Below are positions 32,347-42,093 of a DNA stretch of 64,000 bases, in pieces (the stretch's first letter is position 1; each line of letters opens with the position of its first letter). Source of the stretch: Hydrocarboniphaga sp. (lineage in GTDB: Bacteria; Pseudomonadota; Gammaproteobacteria; Nevskiales; Nevskiaceae); contig NZ_JAQGNT010000010.1 of NCBI RefSeq assembly GCF_028291725.1, positions 53,807-117,806 of the forward strand. The letters are read 5' to 3'. The position numbers and the translations under genes were made by a program. The notes below the pieces were generated by a model. It did no database searches. It was not told where the DNA came from and was given only the letters and a program-made list of their open reading frames with translations.

Positions 32347-33834
32347 TCAGCGCGCCGACTTCGGCAGCTCCGCCACCAGGCGCAGCGACACGCTGAGTTC
32401 GTCGAGCTGGTAATGCGGCCGCAAAAACGCAACCGACTTGTAGGAGCCCGGCTTGCCGGGGATCTCGGCAACCTCAATGCGCGCCTCGCGCAGCGGGAAC
32501 TGCGCCTTGCGCTCCTGCGAGGCGTTGTCGTCGAGCAGCACGTACTGGGCGATCCAGTTGTTCAAAAAGTTCTCGACGCTGCTCTTGGAAGCGAAGCTGC
32601 CGACCTTGTCGCGCATCATCGATTTCAGGTAATGCGCGATGCGCGACACCGAGAAGATGTACTGCAGCTGCGAAGACAGGCGCGCATTGGCGTTGGCGGC
32701 GTCGGTGTTGTACTCCTTGGCCTTCTGCGCCGACTGCGTCGAGAAGAACGCGGCGTAATCGGTGCCCTTGCAGTGCACCAGCGGGATGAAGCCCAGATCC
32801 GCCAGCTCCTTCTCGCGGCGGTCGGTGATCGCCAGTTCGGTCGGGCATTTCAGCGCGACTTCACCGTCGTCAGTGGCAAAGGTATGCGTCGGCAGGCCTT
32901 CGACCAGACCGCCGCCTTCGACGCCGCGGATCGCCGCGCACCAGCCGAACTTGGCGAAAGCGTCGGTGACGCGCGCCGCCAGCGTGTAGGCCGCGTTCAT
33001 CCACAGATACTTGTCGTGTTCCTTGCCGGACACGTCCTCTCGGAAGTTGAAGGCTTCCACCGGCGCGGTATCCGGGCCGTAAGGCAGGCGGCCGAGCACA
33101 TGCGGCAGCGCCAGGCCGACGTAGCGCGAATCTTCCGATGCGCGGAACGACTTCCACTTGGCGTATTCCACCGTGTCGAAAATCTTGGCCAGGTCGCGCG
33201 GGCCGGACAGATCGGTGAAGGAATCGAAGCCCATCAGCTCCGGTGAAGCCGCGGACAGGAACGGCGCATGCGCGGCTGCGGCTACGTGCGAGATTTCCTC
33301 GACCAGGTACAGATCTTCCGGATGACGGCCGAACTCGAAGTCGCCGATCATCGTCGCGAACGGCGCGCCGCCGAAGGTGCCGTACTCTTCCTCGTAGATC
33401 TTCTTGAACAGCGCCGACTGGTCGAAATCAGACGCGCTCTTGAAGTCGCGGATCAGTTCCTTCTTGGTGCAGTTGTAGACCTTGATCTTCAAGGTCGTGC
33501 TGGTCTCGGAACTGTCGACCAGATATTTCAAGCCGCGCCAGGAGCCTTCCAGCTGCTGGAACGAGGCATCGTGCAGGATCGCCGACACCTGATCCGACAG
33601 CAGCCGATCGAGTTCGGCGATGCGCGCGTCCAAGGTCGCGATCGCGTCCTTGGCCAAGGTCACGGTGCCGTCGGTGACCTGGTTGACCAGCTCGGCGATC
33701 AGATCCTTGGCTCGCGCCTTTTCACTATCGGACTTGGCGATGCGGCTCTGGCCGAGAATCTCGTCGAGCAGACTGCCCGGCTCGGCCTCGGTGGCAGCGG
33801 CTGCGGCGCCGGCCTGTGACTGCGTATCCGACAT
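32347..33834 (-). CDS. tssC: type VI secretion contractile sheath large subunit TssC
   Basis: The 495-residue VipB-type sheath protein. Family motifs in order: LEGSWRGLKYLVDSSETSTT, FGGAPFATMIGDFEFGRHPED, LMGFDSFTDLSGPRDLAKIF, FNFREDVSGKEHDKYLWMNA, and the C-terminal hybrid-domain strand PGSYKSVAFLRPHYQLDELS. Encoded after tssB; the two form the contractile sheath around Hcp. Intact. Confidence 0.97.
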   Translation of the reverse strand: MSDTQSQAGAAAAATEAEPGSLLDEILGQSRIAKSDSEKARAKDLIAELVNQVTDGTVTLAKDAIATLDARIAELDRLLSDQVSAILHDASFQQLEGSWRGLKYLVDSSETSTTLKIKVYNCTKKELIRDFKSASDFDQSALFKKIYEEEYGTFGGAPFATMIGDFEFGRHPEDLYLVEEISHVAAAAHAPFLSAASPELMGFDSFTDLSGPRDLAKIFDTVEYAKWKSFRASEDSRYVGLALPHVLGRLPYGPDTAPVEAFNFREDVSGKEHDKYLWMNAAYTLAARVTDAFAKFGWCAAIRGVEGGGLVEGLPTHTFATDDGEVALKCPTELAITDRREKELADLGFIPLVHCKGTDYAAFFSTQSAQKAKEYNTDAANANARLSSQLQYIFSVSRIAHYLKSMMRDKVGSFASKSSVENFLNNWIAQYVLLDDNASQERKAQFPLREARIEVAEIPGKPGSYKSVAFLRPHYQLDELSVSLRLVAELPKSAR

Positions 33835-33900
33835 GAGTCTCTCCTGGTGTGCGTTCTGGCGTTACGAGAATGGGTGCGAGGCAACGAGGGCAAGACTTAC

Positions 33901-34413
33901 TTACTGCGGCGTCTTGTTGCTGCCGACTTCGCGCGACAGCTGAGCGAGCTTGTCGGTGCTCTGCAGAACCTCGTTCAGCAGATCCTCGAACTTGTTGTTG
34001 CCGGCGGCCTTGTTGCGCAGGTCGGCGAGCTTCTGGCGCGCCTCCATCAGCTTACGCAGCGGCTCCACCTGCTCAACGACCGCTTCGGGAGTGAAGTCGT
34101 CCATGTGCTTGAATTTCAGCTCGACCGCGATCTTGCTGCCGTCGTTCTGCAGCGTGTTGTTGACCTGCATCTGCAGCCGCGGCTTCATGCCCTTCATCAC
34201 ATCGTTGAAGTTGTCCTTGTCGATGTTGACGAACTTGCGATCCTTCAGCTTTGCCGGCGGATCGATCGGATTGCCGGTGAAATCGCCGAGCACGCCGGCA
34301 ACGAAAGGCAGCTCCTTCTTCTCGATCGCATCGCCGACTTCGACGTCGTAGGTCAGCTGCACGCGCGGTGCGCGGACACGATCGAGTTTGTGCTGGGTGC
34401 TTTCTTTGGCCAT
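33901..34413 (-). CDS. tssB: type VI secretion contractile sheath small subunit TssB
   Basis: A 170-residue VipA-type subunit. MAKESTQHKLDRVRAPRVQL, then VTYDVEVGD-like opening, LPFVAGVLGDFTGNP, RKFVNIDKDNFNDVMKGMKP and LKFKHMDDFTPEAVVEQVEP match the family. AAGGAG lies before the ATG. It partners TssC, 66 nt downstream. Confidence 0.97.
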   Translation of the reverse strand: MAKESTQHKLDRVRAPRVQLTYDVEVGDAIEKKELPFVAGVLGDFTGNPIDPPAKLKDRKFVNIDKDNFNDVMKGMKPRLQMQVNNTLQNDGSKIAVELKFKHMDDFTPEAVVEQVEPLRKLMEARQKLADLRNKAAGNNKFEDLLNEVLQSTDKLAQLSREVGSNKTPQ

Positions 34414-34541
34414 GAGCTTGCTCCTTAAGCGTTGCGGAATGGGAAAAGTCTAGGCAGCAAGAGCTGCCGTAAAAATCAGCCGGACGGCCAGAGTTGGATA
34501 TAGGCCGTTCGCGTTAGCGGCGCGGATGGCGCGTAGCTGGC

Positions 34542-34620
34542 GTAGGTTGGGGTGAGCGCAGCGAACCCCAACATGGGGTCCGCGACGATGTTGGGGTTCG
34601 CTGCGCTCACCCCAACCTAC
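34542..34620. repeat. family C REP/BIME-like inverted pair inside the T6SS operon
   Basis: GTAGGTTGGGGTGAGCGCAG from 34542; facing copy ends CCCCAACCTAC at 34620, 5 nt from the tssA stop. It splits the operon into tssKLMA and tssBC-hcp-peptidase-tssE, and could lower read-through or stabilise the upstream mRNA. Confidence 0.87.
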
Positions 34621-34624
34621 GTTT

Positions 34625-35692
34625 TTACGTTGCGATGCCGGTGCGGTCGCGGATTCGCGACAGCACGCCGTCGTCGGACACCACCTGCGCCAGCCATTGG
34701 TCCAGCGGCGTGTCGGCCCAGGCCACCGCGCGCTCGACCAGGAACGACACCGGGCTGTGCGGCTCGGTCTTGCGGAAGAACGCCGCGATTTCGCTCAGCG
34801 CTTTCAAGGCCGTCTGGCGACCCGAAGCGCTGGCACCGAACTGCAGGCTGAAGCCGCCGCCCGCTGACGGCGCAGCAGTCGATGTGCTCGCAGCGTCGCT
34901 ATCGCTCGGTTCTTCAGCCGCAGCGTCGGAAACCAGGCCCTTGGCTTTCGCCGCCTTGGTCACGATCTGCAGCGCGCGCTTCAGCGCGTCCTCGATGTCA
35001 GCCAAACTCGGCGACGTGCGGCCGAACTTCGCATCGACCCGCGTCTTCATCTGCGCGAACGCCGCCTGCCCGGCTTCGATCTTTGCCAGCAGATCGCGGA
35101 TCAATTCCGCCGGGCTGTCGACCAGGGCCTTGTCGAAGACATCGCCGCCGGGCTTGCCTTCGTCCAGCGCGGCGCGATGCGCCTCGGCGTTCTGCCGCGC
35201 CAGGTTGTCGACCTCGCGCGAAGTCGCCCACAGGTTCAGCGTCATCGCCGGCTTGGTATCGGTCAGCGGCGCGCTGCGCAGCGCGCGGCCGGCATAGGTG
35301 TTGAACCAGGCGAGCTTCGATGCGCGCTCTTCAGCGTCGTCGCCTTCCAGCCGCGGATACAGGCCGTCCCAGAATTTCTCGACCAGGCCCGACAGCAATG
35401 CGAACGCATCCGCCGCACCACCAAAGCCGTCACGCCCGATTGCGGCCTCGCCGACCCAGACCGCGGCCTGCAGATCCTTGCTCTGCGTGCTCAGCACTTT
35501 CTCGCCGAGTTGCAGCACCAGCCGCCAGTCGGCAACTTTCGGCGTGGTCTGCCAGTCGCCCTGCGGCAGGCCAGGATCGTCGGCGCGGCGCGCTTCGCGC
35601 ATCTGGTCGAGCACGTCGGCAAAGCTGACGTCCTCGCCGCAGGGATCGCCGCCGCTGATCGGTTCCAGCAGTTCGCTGATGTCGATGGCCAT
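34625..35692 (-). CDS. tssA: type VI secretion protein TssA (ImpA N-terminal family)
   Basis: A 355-residue cap/baseplate-docking protein. The ImpA-N domain is clear: ISELLEPISGGDPCGEDVSF, then DWRLVLQLGEKVLSTQSKDLQ and GLVEKFWDGLYPRLEGDDAE. The C-terminal part ends with FFRKTEPHSPVSFLVERAV, a VasL/TssA C-terminal motif. AAAGGAA precedes the ATG. It sits 13 nt after tssM. Confidence 0.93.
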   Translation of the reverse strand: MAIDISELLEPISGGDPCGEDVSFADVLDQMREARRADDPGLPQGDWQTTPKVADWRLVLQLGEKVLSTQSKDLQAAVWVGEAAIGRDGFGGAADAFALLSGLVEKFWDGLYPRLEGDDAEERASKLAWFNTYAGRALRSAPLTDTKPAMTLNLWATSREVDNLARQNAEAHRAALDEGKPGGDVFDKALVDSPAELIRDLLAKIEAGQAAFAQMKTRVDAKFGRTSPSLADIEDALKRALQIVTKAAKAKGLVSDAAAEEPSDSDAASTSTAAPSAGGGFSLQFGASASGRQTALKALSEIAAFFRKTEPHSPVSFLVERAVAWADTPLDQWLAQVVSDDGVLSRIRDRTGIAT

Positions 35693-35705
35693 GGTGTTTC
35701 CTTTG

Positions 35706-38700
35706 CTAGTTGAGAATGCTGGCCGGCAGACCGGTCGGTGCGCTGCGTGAAGCCAGATACCGGTTCATGTCGTCCGAGGGATGCACCTCGAGGTACACCT
35801 GCACCTCCGATGTGCCGAGTGCGCGCAGACGCGGCTGCAGTTCGTTCCATTGCGCTGGCGTGTACGCGGTCTGGAATTCGCTGAACTTGAAACGCTTCTG
35901 TCCTTCTGCGAAATCCGCCATCAGCGCGAGCAGGCCCTCGGCGCCGCTGTAGACCTTGATCAGCTTCGCCGGCGCGTTGGCCGACGGTGCCGGCGGCGGC
36001 GCCGCGAGCGAATCGAAGTGCGTGGCCAGGTCGGTTTCCACGGTCGCGGGGTCCGGCAGCGCGATGCGCAGCCGCGTCTCCAGGCAGGTATCCGGCGACC
36101 ACATCACCGCGACGCGCGCCTCCGCCAGCGACTCGGAGTGGGTGCTGGCGCTGAACGTGCGGTCCTGGCACTCGACTTCCAGCGTGGTGCCGAGCGCGCC
36201 TTCGCTGTATGCGCCGAAGCGGCTCGCGTCGGTGAACTGGAACGAGCCGGCCGCAAAAGCCTTGCCGCCACCAGGCCCGGACAGGCTGCTGCGCTGCTGC
36301 GACAGCAGCGCGGCGAAGCCCGGCGACAGCGGCATGCCGACACCGGCGACTTTGACCGCGGTGTTGTCGCGCTCGCTGACGAAGGGTTTCAGCCAGTCGT
36401 TGACGAAAGCGCCGAGCTTGCCGTGCTCGCCGTAGAGCAGGCCGGCGAGATCCTGCGGCGCGGCGCCTTTCAGCGGCGCCACCACGCTCTGCTGCCATTG
36501 GGCCTGCACGAACTGGCCAGCGCGGTACACCGTCAGAAACAGCAGCAGGCGCGGCGGGCCCTGCACGATCGCCCAGGCCGACAGATCCTCGGCGCGAAAA
36601 CCCTGTGAATAGCGCTCGTCGGGTTTGTCGACAGCCCGCAGCAGTGTCGTGTACTCGGCCGCCGGCGGCTGCGTGCTCGCGCCCTGGGACTTATAGATTT
36701 CGGCCGCGATCTGGTAGACGTCCTGGCCGCCGCCATCGGACTGCAGGCGCAGATAGCCGTGCGCCAGTGTCGGCGCCTGCGGCTGCAGCGCGCGCACCTC
36801 GGTATCTTTCATCGCCAGCAGCCAGGCCGGCGGATCGATCGCCGCCGGGCCGCCATTGCGCACCGCGTCGTCGACGAAATGCCACAGCGGCTTAAACGCG
36901 CCCAGCCAATGGGTCTTGACCTGCGCCCAGGCGACCGACCAGCGCAGCCTCAAAGGCAGATCCAGCGGCAGCCCGAACAGATTCCGCTGCGCGCTGACAA
37001 AAAAAAACAGGTACGGGTTCTGGTGCGTCGCCGCGCGCGCGGCGAGCGCGTCGTACTGGCCCTGCCACAATTTCAAGCCATCGCCGAAGCGCGACTGGAA
37101 CACCGCCCAGGCGCGGAAATACGCGGCGAAGTAGCTGCGGCGCAGGTCGTCAAGCGCAGTTTTTTTTTCCGGCAGCGCCGCGGCGACGGTCTTGATCATC
37201 GGCCGCAGCACGCCTTCCCAGGTGTCGAGCGTGTAGGCGCCGGAGACCGACGGCAGCGCGGCCGCATCGACCCCGACGACGCGATCGTCGGGCAGCCAGA
37301 ACTGGGTCAGCCGCAGGCCATCGCTGCGCGCCGCAGCCCAGCGCTCGACGTCGTCGGGACGCGGCGTGTAGGCGGTCATGATCCGCGCCAGCAGCGCCTT
37401 CAGGCGCTTGTCCTCGGCGTTGAGCACCTCGCGTTTCTGCCAGCGCAGGTAGCCGAGATAAGTCGATAGCAGTGCGATCGAATCTTCGCGATCCGCGCGC
37501 ACGTTGTCGTCGCTGGATGCAAACGGCGCGAACAGCCGCGAGGCCGGATCGAAGGCGACATTGTGCGGCAGCTCGCGCTGCAGGCATTCGTCGGTGCGAC
37601 GGCGGCAGTCGCTCAACATGCGCAGCCGCTGCGACACCGCGAGCACATGCTCGAAGCCGACGCGGCCCTGCGCCAGATCGGCTTCCAGTGCCTGGTCGTA
37701 GGGCGCCAGCACCTGGTTCGAAAAGCCGTCGACGACGGCCTGCTTCAGCGCCGCGAGATCGCTGTCGGAACGGCGGATGCCGAAGCCCAGCAGCGCGCCA
37801 TCGGCGGCCACCTGCAGCTGCTGGATGCTGCGCCCGCAACTCGCCAGCGCCTTGATCCGCCCGGCCCGCGCCTCGCCCTGCAGATCGCTGCAGGCCGCGC
37901 GCAGCTGCAGCTGCAGGCGGGCGTCGTCGCGATGCGCCGCCGAGAAGCCGAGCGCGATCGACGCCGACAGGCCGAGCATCGCGACCACGCCCAGCGCGGC
38001 CACCGACATGCGCGCACTGTTGCCGCGCAGGCTGGGTACCGCCAGCGACTGATCGCTGGGCAGGAAGCGCGTGAACAGATCCGCGACAAACGCACCGCCC
38101 GCCTCGGCAGCGCTGCCGGCACCCGTAAAGTACAGCCCGCGCCAGCGCGGCGTGCGCTGGAACGGGTTGTCCTCGAGCAACAGCTTGATCAGGCTGCCCA
38201 GGCCGTACTGCATGCGGCGCAGGCTCTCGACGAACTCGAACACGTCGCGCCGCGTCTCCGGCGTGGCCTGAGCGCGCATCGCCGACAGCCGCAGCGCGTG
38301 CAGGCGCTCGAAGATAGGCTGCAGGATATCTTCGGTGTGCGCGCTGGTCGCGGCGCTGATGACATCGCTCTCCGGCAGGCGATGGCCGAGCGCCTGGTCG
38401 AAAGCCTCTTTTGGCAGCGCGGCGCGGAATGCCGCGTAGCCCTGCAGCTTTTCCAGCCCGGTGACCACGCAATACACCGGCATGTTCGCCTGCAGATGCT
38501 CCATCGCCTCGTCGACCAGGCGGCGCAAGCGCAGGCCGACGACTTTTGTTTCTTCGACACCCGACAGCAGGGTTTTCGCGCTGATGCACAGCACGATGCC
38601 GTTCAGCGGCAGACGTTCGCGGCGTGACGCGAGCTGCATCAACGCCTGGTACCAGAGCCCGCGATCGAGCCGCGCCGCCGCGTCGCAGACCACGCGCGGA

Positions 38701-39257
38701 TTCATCTCGATCGCGATCAGCGATTTGAAGAACCACCAGCGCCAGACCTGCTTGGGATCGTGGGCCGGTTGCGTCGGCGGCGGGAACGGCGACACCGCGT
38801 TCGCGGCCTGCAGCAAGCCGCCGGCATCGGCCACGCCGTCGCCGACGAACATCAGCCAGGGCACGCGATAGATCGGGTCCTTGCCGCGATCGATCTGCGG
38901 CGAACGCAGGATCGTATTGCGCGCCTCGTTGAGTGCCTGCGCCATCCGTTCCAGCGGTTCGCGCTCGTCCTCGGGATTGCCCGGCCCGAGATCGCCGATG
39001 CGCTTCTTGCTGCGCCCGGCCAGCGAGTAGCGCTTGGCGCCGAGCGTGAACCACCAGATCACGCCGAGCGCGACCAGGCAGATGCCGAGCAGCTGCCAGA
39101 AGCGCGCCGGCAGCAGCGGCAGCACCGTGGTCAGCAGCCACACGAGCAGCGCGATCAGCAGCAGGCCGATGAAGAACGCAGCAATACGCCGCGGCCAGAG
39201 TTTGGCCAGGCCCGGAATGCGGACGAAGAGATTGGCCCAGCGGTCGTAGAGATTCAT
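35706..39257 (-). CDS. tssM: type VI secretion membrane subunit TssM (IcmF family)
   Basis: A 1183-residue IcmF-like protein of the membrane complex. Two TM helices (about 24-46 and 53-70) enclose a cytoplasmic domain up to a third TM near residue 410 (LGVVAMLGLSASIALGF); a long periplasmic part follows, ending in the conserved PWALFRLLD-like region (ADFAEGQKRFKFSEFQTAYT). The expected Walker A (GxxGxGKT) reads FVGDGVADAGGLLQAAN, so it probably does not bind ATP, as in other TssMs. It lies between tssL and tssA. Confidence 0.93.
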   Translation of the reverse strand: MNLYDRWANLFVRIPGLAKLWPRRIAAFFIGLLLIALLVWLLTTVLPLLPARFWQLLGICLVALGVIWWFTLGAKRYSLAGRSKKRIGDLGPGNPEDEREPLERMAQALNEARNTILRSPQIDRGKDPIYRVPWLMFVGDGVADAGGLLQAANAVSPFPPPTQPAHDPKQVWRWWFFKSLIAIEMNPRVVCDAAARLDRGLWYQALMQLASRRERLPLNGIVLCISAKTLLSGVEETKVVGLRLRRLVDEAMEHLQANMPVYCVVTGLEKLQGYAAFRAALPKEAFDQALGHRLPESDVISAATSAHTEDILQPIFERLHALRLSAMRAQATPETRRDVFEFVESLRRMQYGLGSLIKLLLEDNPFQRTPRWRGLYFTGAGSAAEAGGAFVADLFTRFLPSDQSLAVPSLRGNSARMSVAALGVVAMLGLSASIALGFSAAHRDDARLQLQLRAACSDLQGEARAGRIKALASCGRSIQQLQVAADGALLGFGIRRSDSDLAALKQAVVDGFSNQVLAPYDQALEADLAQGRVGFEHVLAVSQRLRMLSDCRRRTDECLQRELPHNVAFDPASRLFAPFASSDDNVRADREDSIALLSTYLGYLRWQKREVLNAEDKRLKALLARIMTAYTPRPDDVERWAAARSDGLRLTQFWLPDDRVVGVDAAALPSVSGAYTLDTWEGVLRPMIKTVAAALPEKKTALDDLRRSYFAAYFRAWAVFQSRFGDGLKLWQGQYDALAARAATHQNPYLFFFVSAQRNLFGLPLDLPLRLRWSVAWAQVKTHWLGAFKPLWHFVDDAVRNGGPAAIDPPAWLLAMKDTEVRALQPQAPTLAHGYLRLQSDGGGQDVYQIAAEIYKSQGASTQPPAAEYTTLLRAVDKPDERYSQGFRAEDLSAWAIVQGPPRLLLFLTVYRAGQFVQAQWQQSVVAPLKGAAPQDLAGLLYGEHGKLGAFVNDWLKPFVSERDNTAVKVAGVGMPLSPGFAALLSQQRSSLSGPGGGKAFAAGSFQFTDASRFGAYSEGALGTTLEVECQDRTFSASTHSESLAEARVAVMWSPDTCLETRLRIALPDPATVETDLATHFDSLAAPPPAPSANAPAKLIKVYSGAEGLLALMADFAEGQKRFKFSEFQTAYTPAQWNELQPRLRALGTSEVQVYLEVHPSDDMNRYLASRSAPTGLPASILN

Positions 39258-39282
39258 GCGGGATCGCTCGGGAGCTTGCTTG

Positions 39283-39312
39283 TCTCCCTCCCCCGCGTGC
39301 GGGGGAGGGAGA
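39283..39312. repeat. perfect hairpin between tssL and tssM
   Basis: TCTCCCTCCCCCGC and GCGGGGGAGGGAGA form a 14-bp stem around a GT loop. No T run, so probably an mRNA-stability or repeat element rather than a terminator. Similar CCCCGCGTGCGGGG-type units occur near 61540. Confidence 0.7.
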
Positions 39313-39335
39313 ACGGCGCAGCACCGATAGCTCCC

Positions 39336-40670
39336 TCATTTCTTCGGCTCCGTCTGCATGAACAAAAAGTTCGCCGCCAGACGATCGGCACCCGGGTTGG
39401 CGTCGAGCAGCTCGCGCAGCCGCGGCACATACACCGAGGCCTGCTCGATTTCCGGCCGCTCGCTGGCATACAGCGGCACCGGTGAGGCGATCACCGTGAT
39501 CAGCTCCTGCCCGAACGGCGGGCCGATCAACCATGGCGCCTTCTCGCCGACGACGAACTGCTCGCCGCCGACGATCACGCGGCCGCTGTCGGGCTCGCGC
39601 TTGTTCGGGTACAGGTGCAGCACGCTGCCGTCGACGGTGTAGTAGTCGACGTACAGATAGCCGTCGTAGCTCGCCTGGCGCAACTGCACCTTGACGCGCT
39701 CGTCCTCGATGAAGCGATCCGAGTGGCCGGTGGTCGGCATCACCTCCAGGCCCTGGCGGCGTTCCTGATTGCGTTCGCGGAACGGCTTCAATATCTGCAC
39801 CACTTCGCAGTGCGGCCAGATCCGTACCGCGATGTCGAAGCTCGGCGTCTTCACGCCGCGAATCGCGCTGATGTCGGTCTTGACCTGCTCGATTTCCTCG
39901 GGCTTGGAGACGAAGCCGCGCACCTGGGTCGCACCATCGTCCGTAACCGTCGCACTCAGGTCCGAGCAGATGTAGCCCTGCAGACGCTGATCGATCTGCT
40001 GCGCCAGCGTCGGCCCGCTGTCCTGCGGCTGTGCCAGCAGCACATAGACCAGGTACAGCAGCGGAATCAGCAGCGCCAGCGCGATGCCGCCTTTCAGCAG
40101 CAGCTGGTCCCACTGCCGCGGATAGCGGTGCCCTGAAGGATCGCGGCTCAGATAAGGCTGCGGCGTAATGCGTTCTTCGCGCAGCGTGTGCGTCGGCGCC
40201 GGCGCCACCGGTAGCTGGCGCGCATGGATTTCCTTGATCTTGCCGAGTTCGCCGTTGTCGCCGGTTTCGAAATAGTACTGGCCGACGAAACCGCACAGCA
40301 GCGCGTGGTAATAGACCTCGCGCACCTCGTCGTCGCTGGCTTTCAGCGCGCCGAGCTGATTGAAGAATTCGTTGCCGGCGTTGTTGGTGTTGAACAGCGT
40401 CACCTGCAGCGGCGTGCCCGAGCCCCAGTACGCCGGGTTGCGCGCGATGATCTCGTCCAGCCAGGCAACGACCGCGAACACCGCCGCGTCGGTCTGCTCG
40501 GCGCGGCGGCCGGACGCGAGCGCTGCAGCCTTGGCGCGATCGATCGCCGCGCGCAGCCTGGCGTAGACATCGGTGATCGAGGACGGCGGCTTGCCGGCGG
40601 CGATCAGCGCGTCCAGCTCGAGGCCGAGCGAGAATGCCGGCGCAAAGCAGTCGAAGAGTCGGGTGGCCAC
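39336..40670 (-). CDS. tssL: type VI secretion protein TssL with C-terminal DUF4384-like extension
   Basis: A 444-residue membrane-complex protein. N-terminal DotU/TssL cytoplasmic hook (residues about 1-185; DAAVFAVVAWLDEIIARN, TLFNTNNAGNEFFNQL), one TM (about 192-213), then a periplasmic BON-like segment (about 225-295; RGFVSKPEEIEQVKTDISAI) and a DUF4384-like domain (about 325-435; SYDGYLYVDYYTVDGSVLHL, ending NFLFMQTEPKK). Classical extended TssLs carry an OmpA-type peptidoglycan-binding domain instead; its motif is not seen. 10 nt after tssK. Confidence 0.9.
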   Translation of the reverse strand: MATRLFDCFAPAFSLGLELDALIAAGKPPSSITDVYARLRAAIDRAKAAALASGRRAEQTDAAVFAVVAWLDEIIARNPAYWGSGTPLQVTLFNTNNAGNEFFNQLGALKASDDEVREVYYHALLCGFVGQYYFETGDNGELGKIKEIHARQLPVAPAPTHTLREERITPQPYLSRDPSGHRYPRQWDQLLLKGGIALALLIPLLYLVYVLLAQPQDSGPTLAQQIDQRLQGYICSDLSATVTDDGATQVRGFVSKPEEIEQVKTDISAIRGVKTPSFDIAVRIWPHCEVVQILKPFRERNQERRQGLEVMPTTGHSDRFIEDERVKVQLRQASYDGYLYVDYYTVDGSVLHLYPNKREPDSGRVIVGGEQFVVGEKAPWLIGPPFGQELITVIASPVPLYASERPEIEQASVYVPRLRELLDANPGADRLAANFLFMQTEPKK

Positions 40671-40680
40671 AGGTCGCCCC

Positions 40681-42093
40681 CTACTCTTCCGCGCCGACCG
40701 GATACAGCTTGATCACGGTGCTCTCGGACGGCAGATCGCAGGCCACTGCGATGTTGCGGCGCTGCTTGATCATGGTCCAGAACGCATGCGTGGTATCGAC
40801 CAGAAAGTACGTCGTATTCGGCGTCTTCTGCGGCAGCTCTTCCGGCGGCACCGGCAGCAGATCGATCTTCAGGCCGAACAGCGCGGCCTGCAGCAGCCGC
40901 GGCATTTCCTCGATCGTGCAGATCTTGCCGGTGCGCGACAGCCGCTGCGACAGATCCATGCCCTTGGTCTCGGACTCGATCGCCAGATAGAACCGCGTCT
41001 TGTCGTTCTCGAACAGCTTCGGCGGAATCTCCGCTTTGTAGTGGCGGCCATCGTAGGCGAGCGTGATGCCGACTTCGGCGCCCACCGTCAGCGCCTTGAT
41101 CAACTGCTCGGCGCGTGCGAACGCGACCTGGAAGCAGCCGCGCAGATCATCGTGATCGTAGGCAGGCAACTCGGTCTCGGGCTTGTCCAGCAGACCGCCG
41201 AAATACGAGATCTCCTCGGAGAACACCGAGAATTCCGCGACCAGTTCGCGCAGCCGCGCGTACAGCGAGTACGGCGACAGCTGCTGCAGCCGCACCGCTT
41301 CCTGCAGCGCCGGAATGTAGCGGCCGAAGGTCTGCATCATCACCACGCGCATCACTTCCTGGGCGCTGGTCGAGGCCGCGCGGATGCCGCGCTGGCGCTT
41401 GATCGTCGAGAAATCCTGGCCCTTGGAGACCAGCAGATCGCGGAAGCTGTGCGCCCAGCGCGACAGGTTGGCGGAAGCCGCCATCGTCACGCTCGGCGGC
41501 ACGTAGTCGATCGACAGCTTGTAGCGGCCCGGCCCGTTCGACAGCAGTTCGGCGAGCTTGTAGGCCTCGTTGCCCTGCAGCACCGCCTGCACGTTCTCGT
41601 CGAGCGAAGTCACCAGCGACAGCTGGTAGCGCAGCAGATCGACATCGACAGCCGGCGATTGCGGATCGTAGGGGTCGGCAACCGAGACTGTCTCCAGGTA
41701 GTGGCGCGTCGGCAGGCGCGCGGCGTCGCCGCGGCGCAGGCCGGCGACAGCGGCGTCCTGCGACAGCACCAGATAGATCGCGATCGGCGTGCCGCTGGTC
41801 GCGGTGATCGCCGACAGATTGCGTTCGCCGACGCGGGCATTGCCGTTGGCCGAGGAGCCGCCCTCGATGCGCAGCCCGCTGCGCGTCCACAGCACGAAGC
41901 GCGACAGATCGAAGACGCCGCTGGACAAGGCGTCGTCGCGGAAAGTCAGCGTCTCGAAACCCCAGGGATAAGGATGCGTCAGGCGCTGCAGGCGCTGGCC
42001 GCGATCGACGTGATGCGCGTCCTGGCGCTGCAGATGCTGCGGCGTCAGGAATGCGCCCTGGCCCCAGAAAACCTGATGGATCGCGTCGCTCAT
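40681..42093 (-). CDS. tssK: type VI secretion baseplate subunit TssK
   Basis: A 470-residue trimeric adaptor joining baseplate and membrane complex. MSDAIHQVFWGQGAFLTPQH (family: VxWxEGxFLxPQHFQ), then PWGFETLTFRDDALSSGVFD and YLVLSQDAAV follow the family pattern, with C-terminal IKLYPVGAEE. The ATG at 42093 is chosen; the frame is open to 42243 but that runs through repeat sequence. First T6SS gene of this block. Confidence 0.93.
   Translation of the reverse strand: MSDAIHQVFWGQGAFLTPQHLQRQDAHHVDRGQRLQRLTHPYPWGFETLTFRDDALSSGVFDLSRFVLWTRSGLRIEGGSSANGNARVGERNLSAITATSGTPIAIYLVLSQDAAVAGLRRGDAARLPTRHYLETVSVADPYDPQSPAVDVDLLRYQLSLVTSLDENVQAVLQGNEAYKLAELLSNGPGRYKLSIDYVPPSVTMAASANLSRWAHSFRDLLVSKGQDFSTIKRQRGIRAASTSAQEVMRVVMMQTFGRYIPALQEAVRLQQLSPYSLYARLRELVAEFSVFSEEISYFGGLLDKPETELPAYDHDDLRGCFQVAFARAEQLIKALTVGAEVGITLAYDGRHYKAEIPPKLFENDKTRFYLAIESETKGMDLSQRLSRTGKICTIEEMPRLLQAALFGLKIDLLPVPPEELPQKTPNTTYFLVDTTHAFWTMIKQRRNIAVACDLPSESTVIKLYPVGAEE

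Noticed and set aside
37150..40296. 1048-codon frame overlapping tssM and tssL
   Set aside because: Out-of-frame reading of two clear T6SS genes; Arg/Ala/Gly-rich and without domains.
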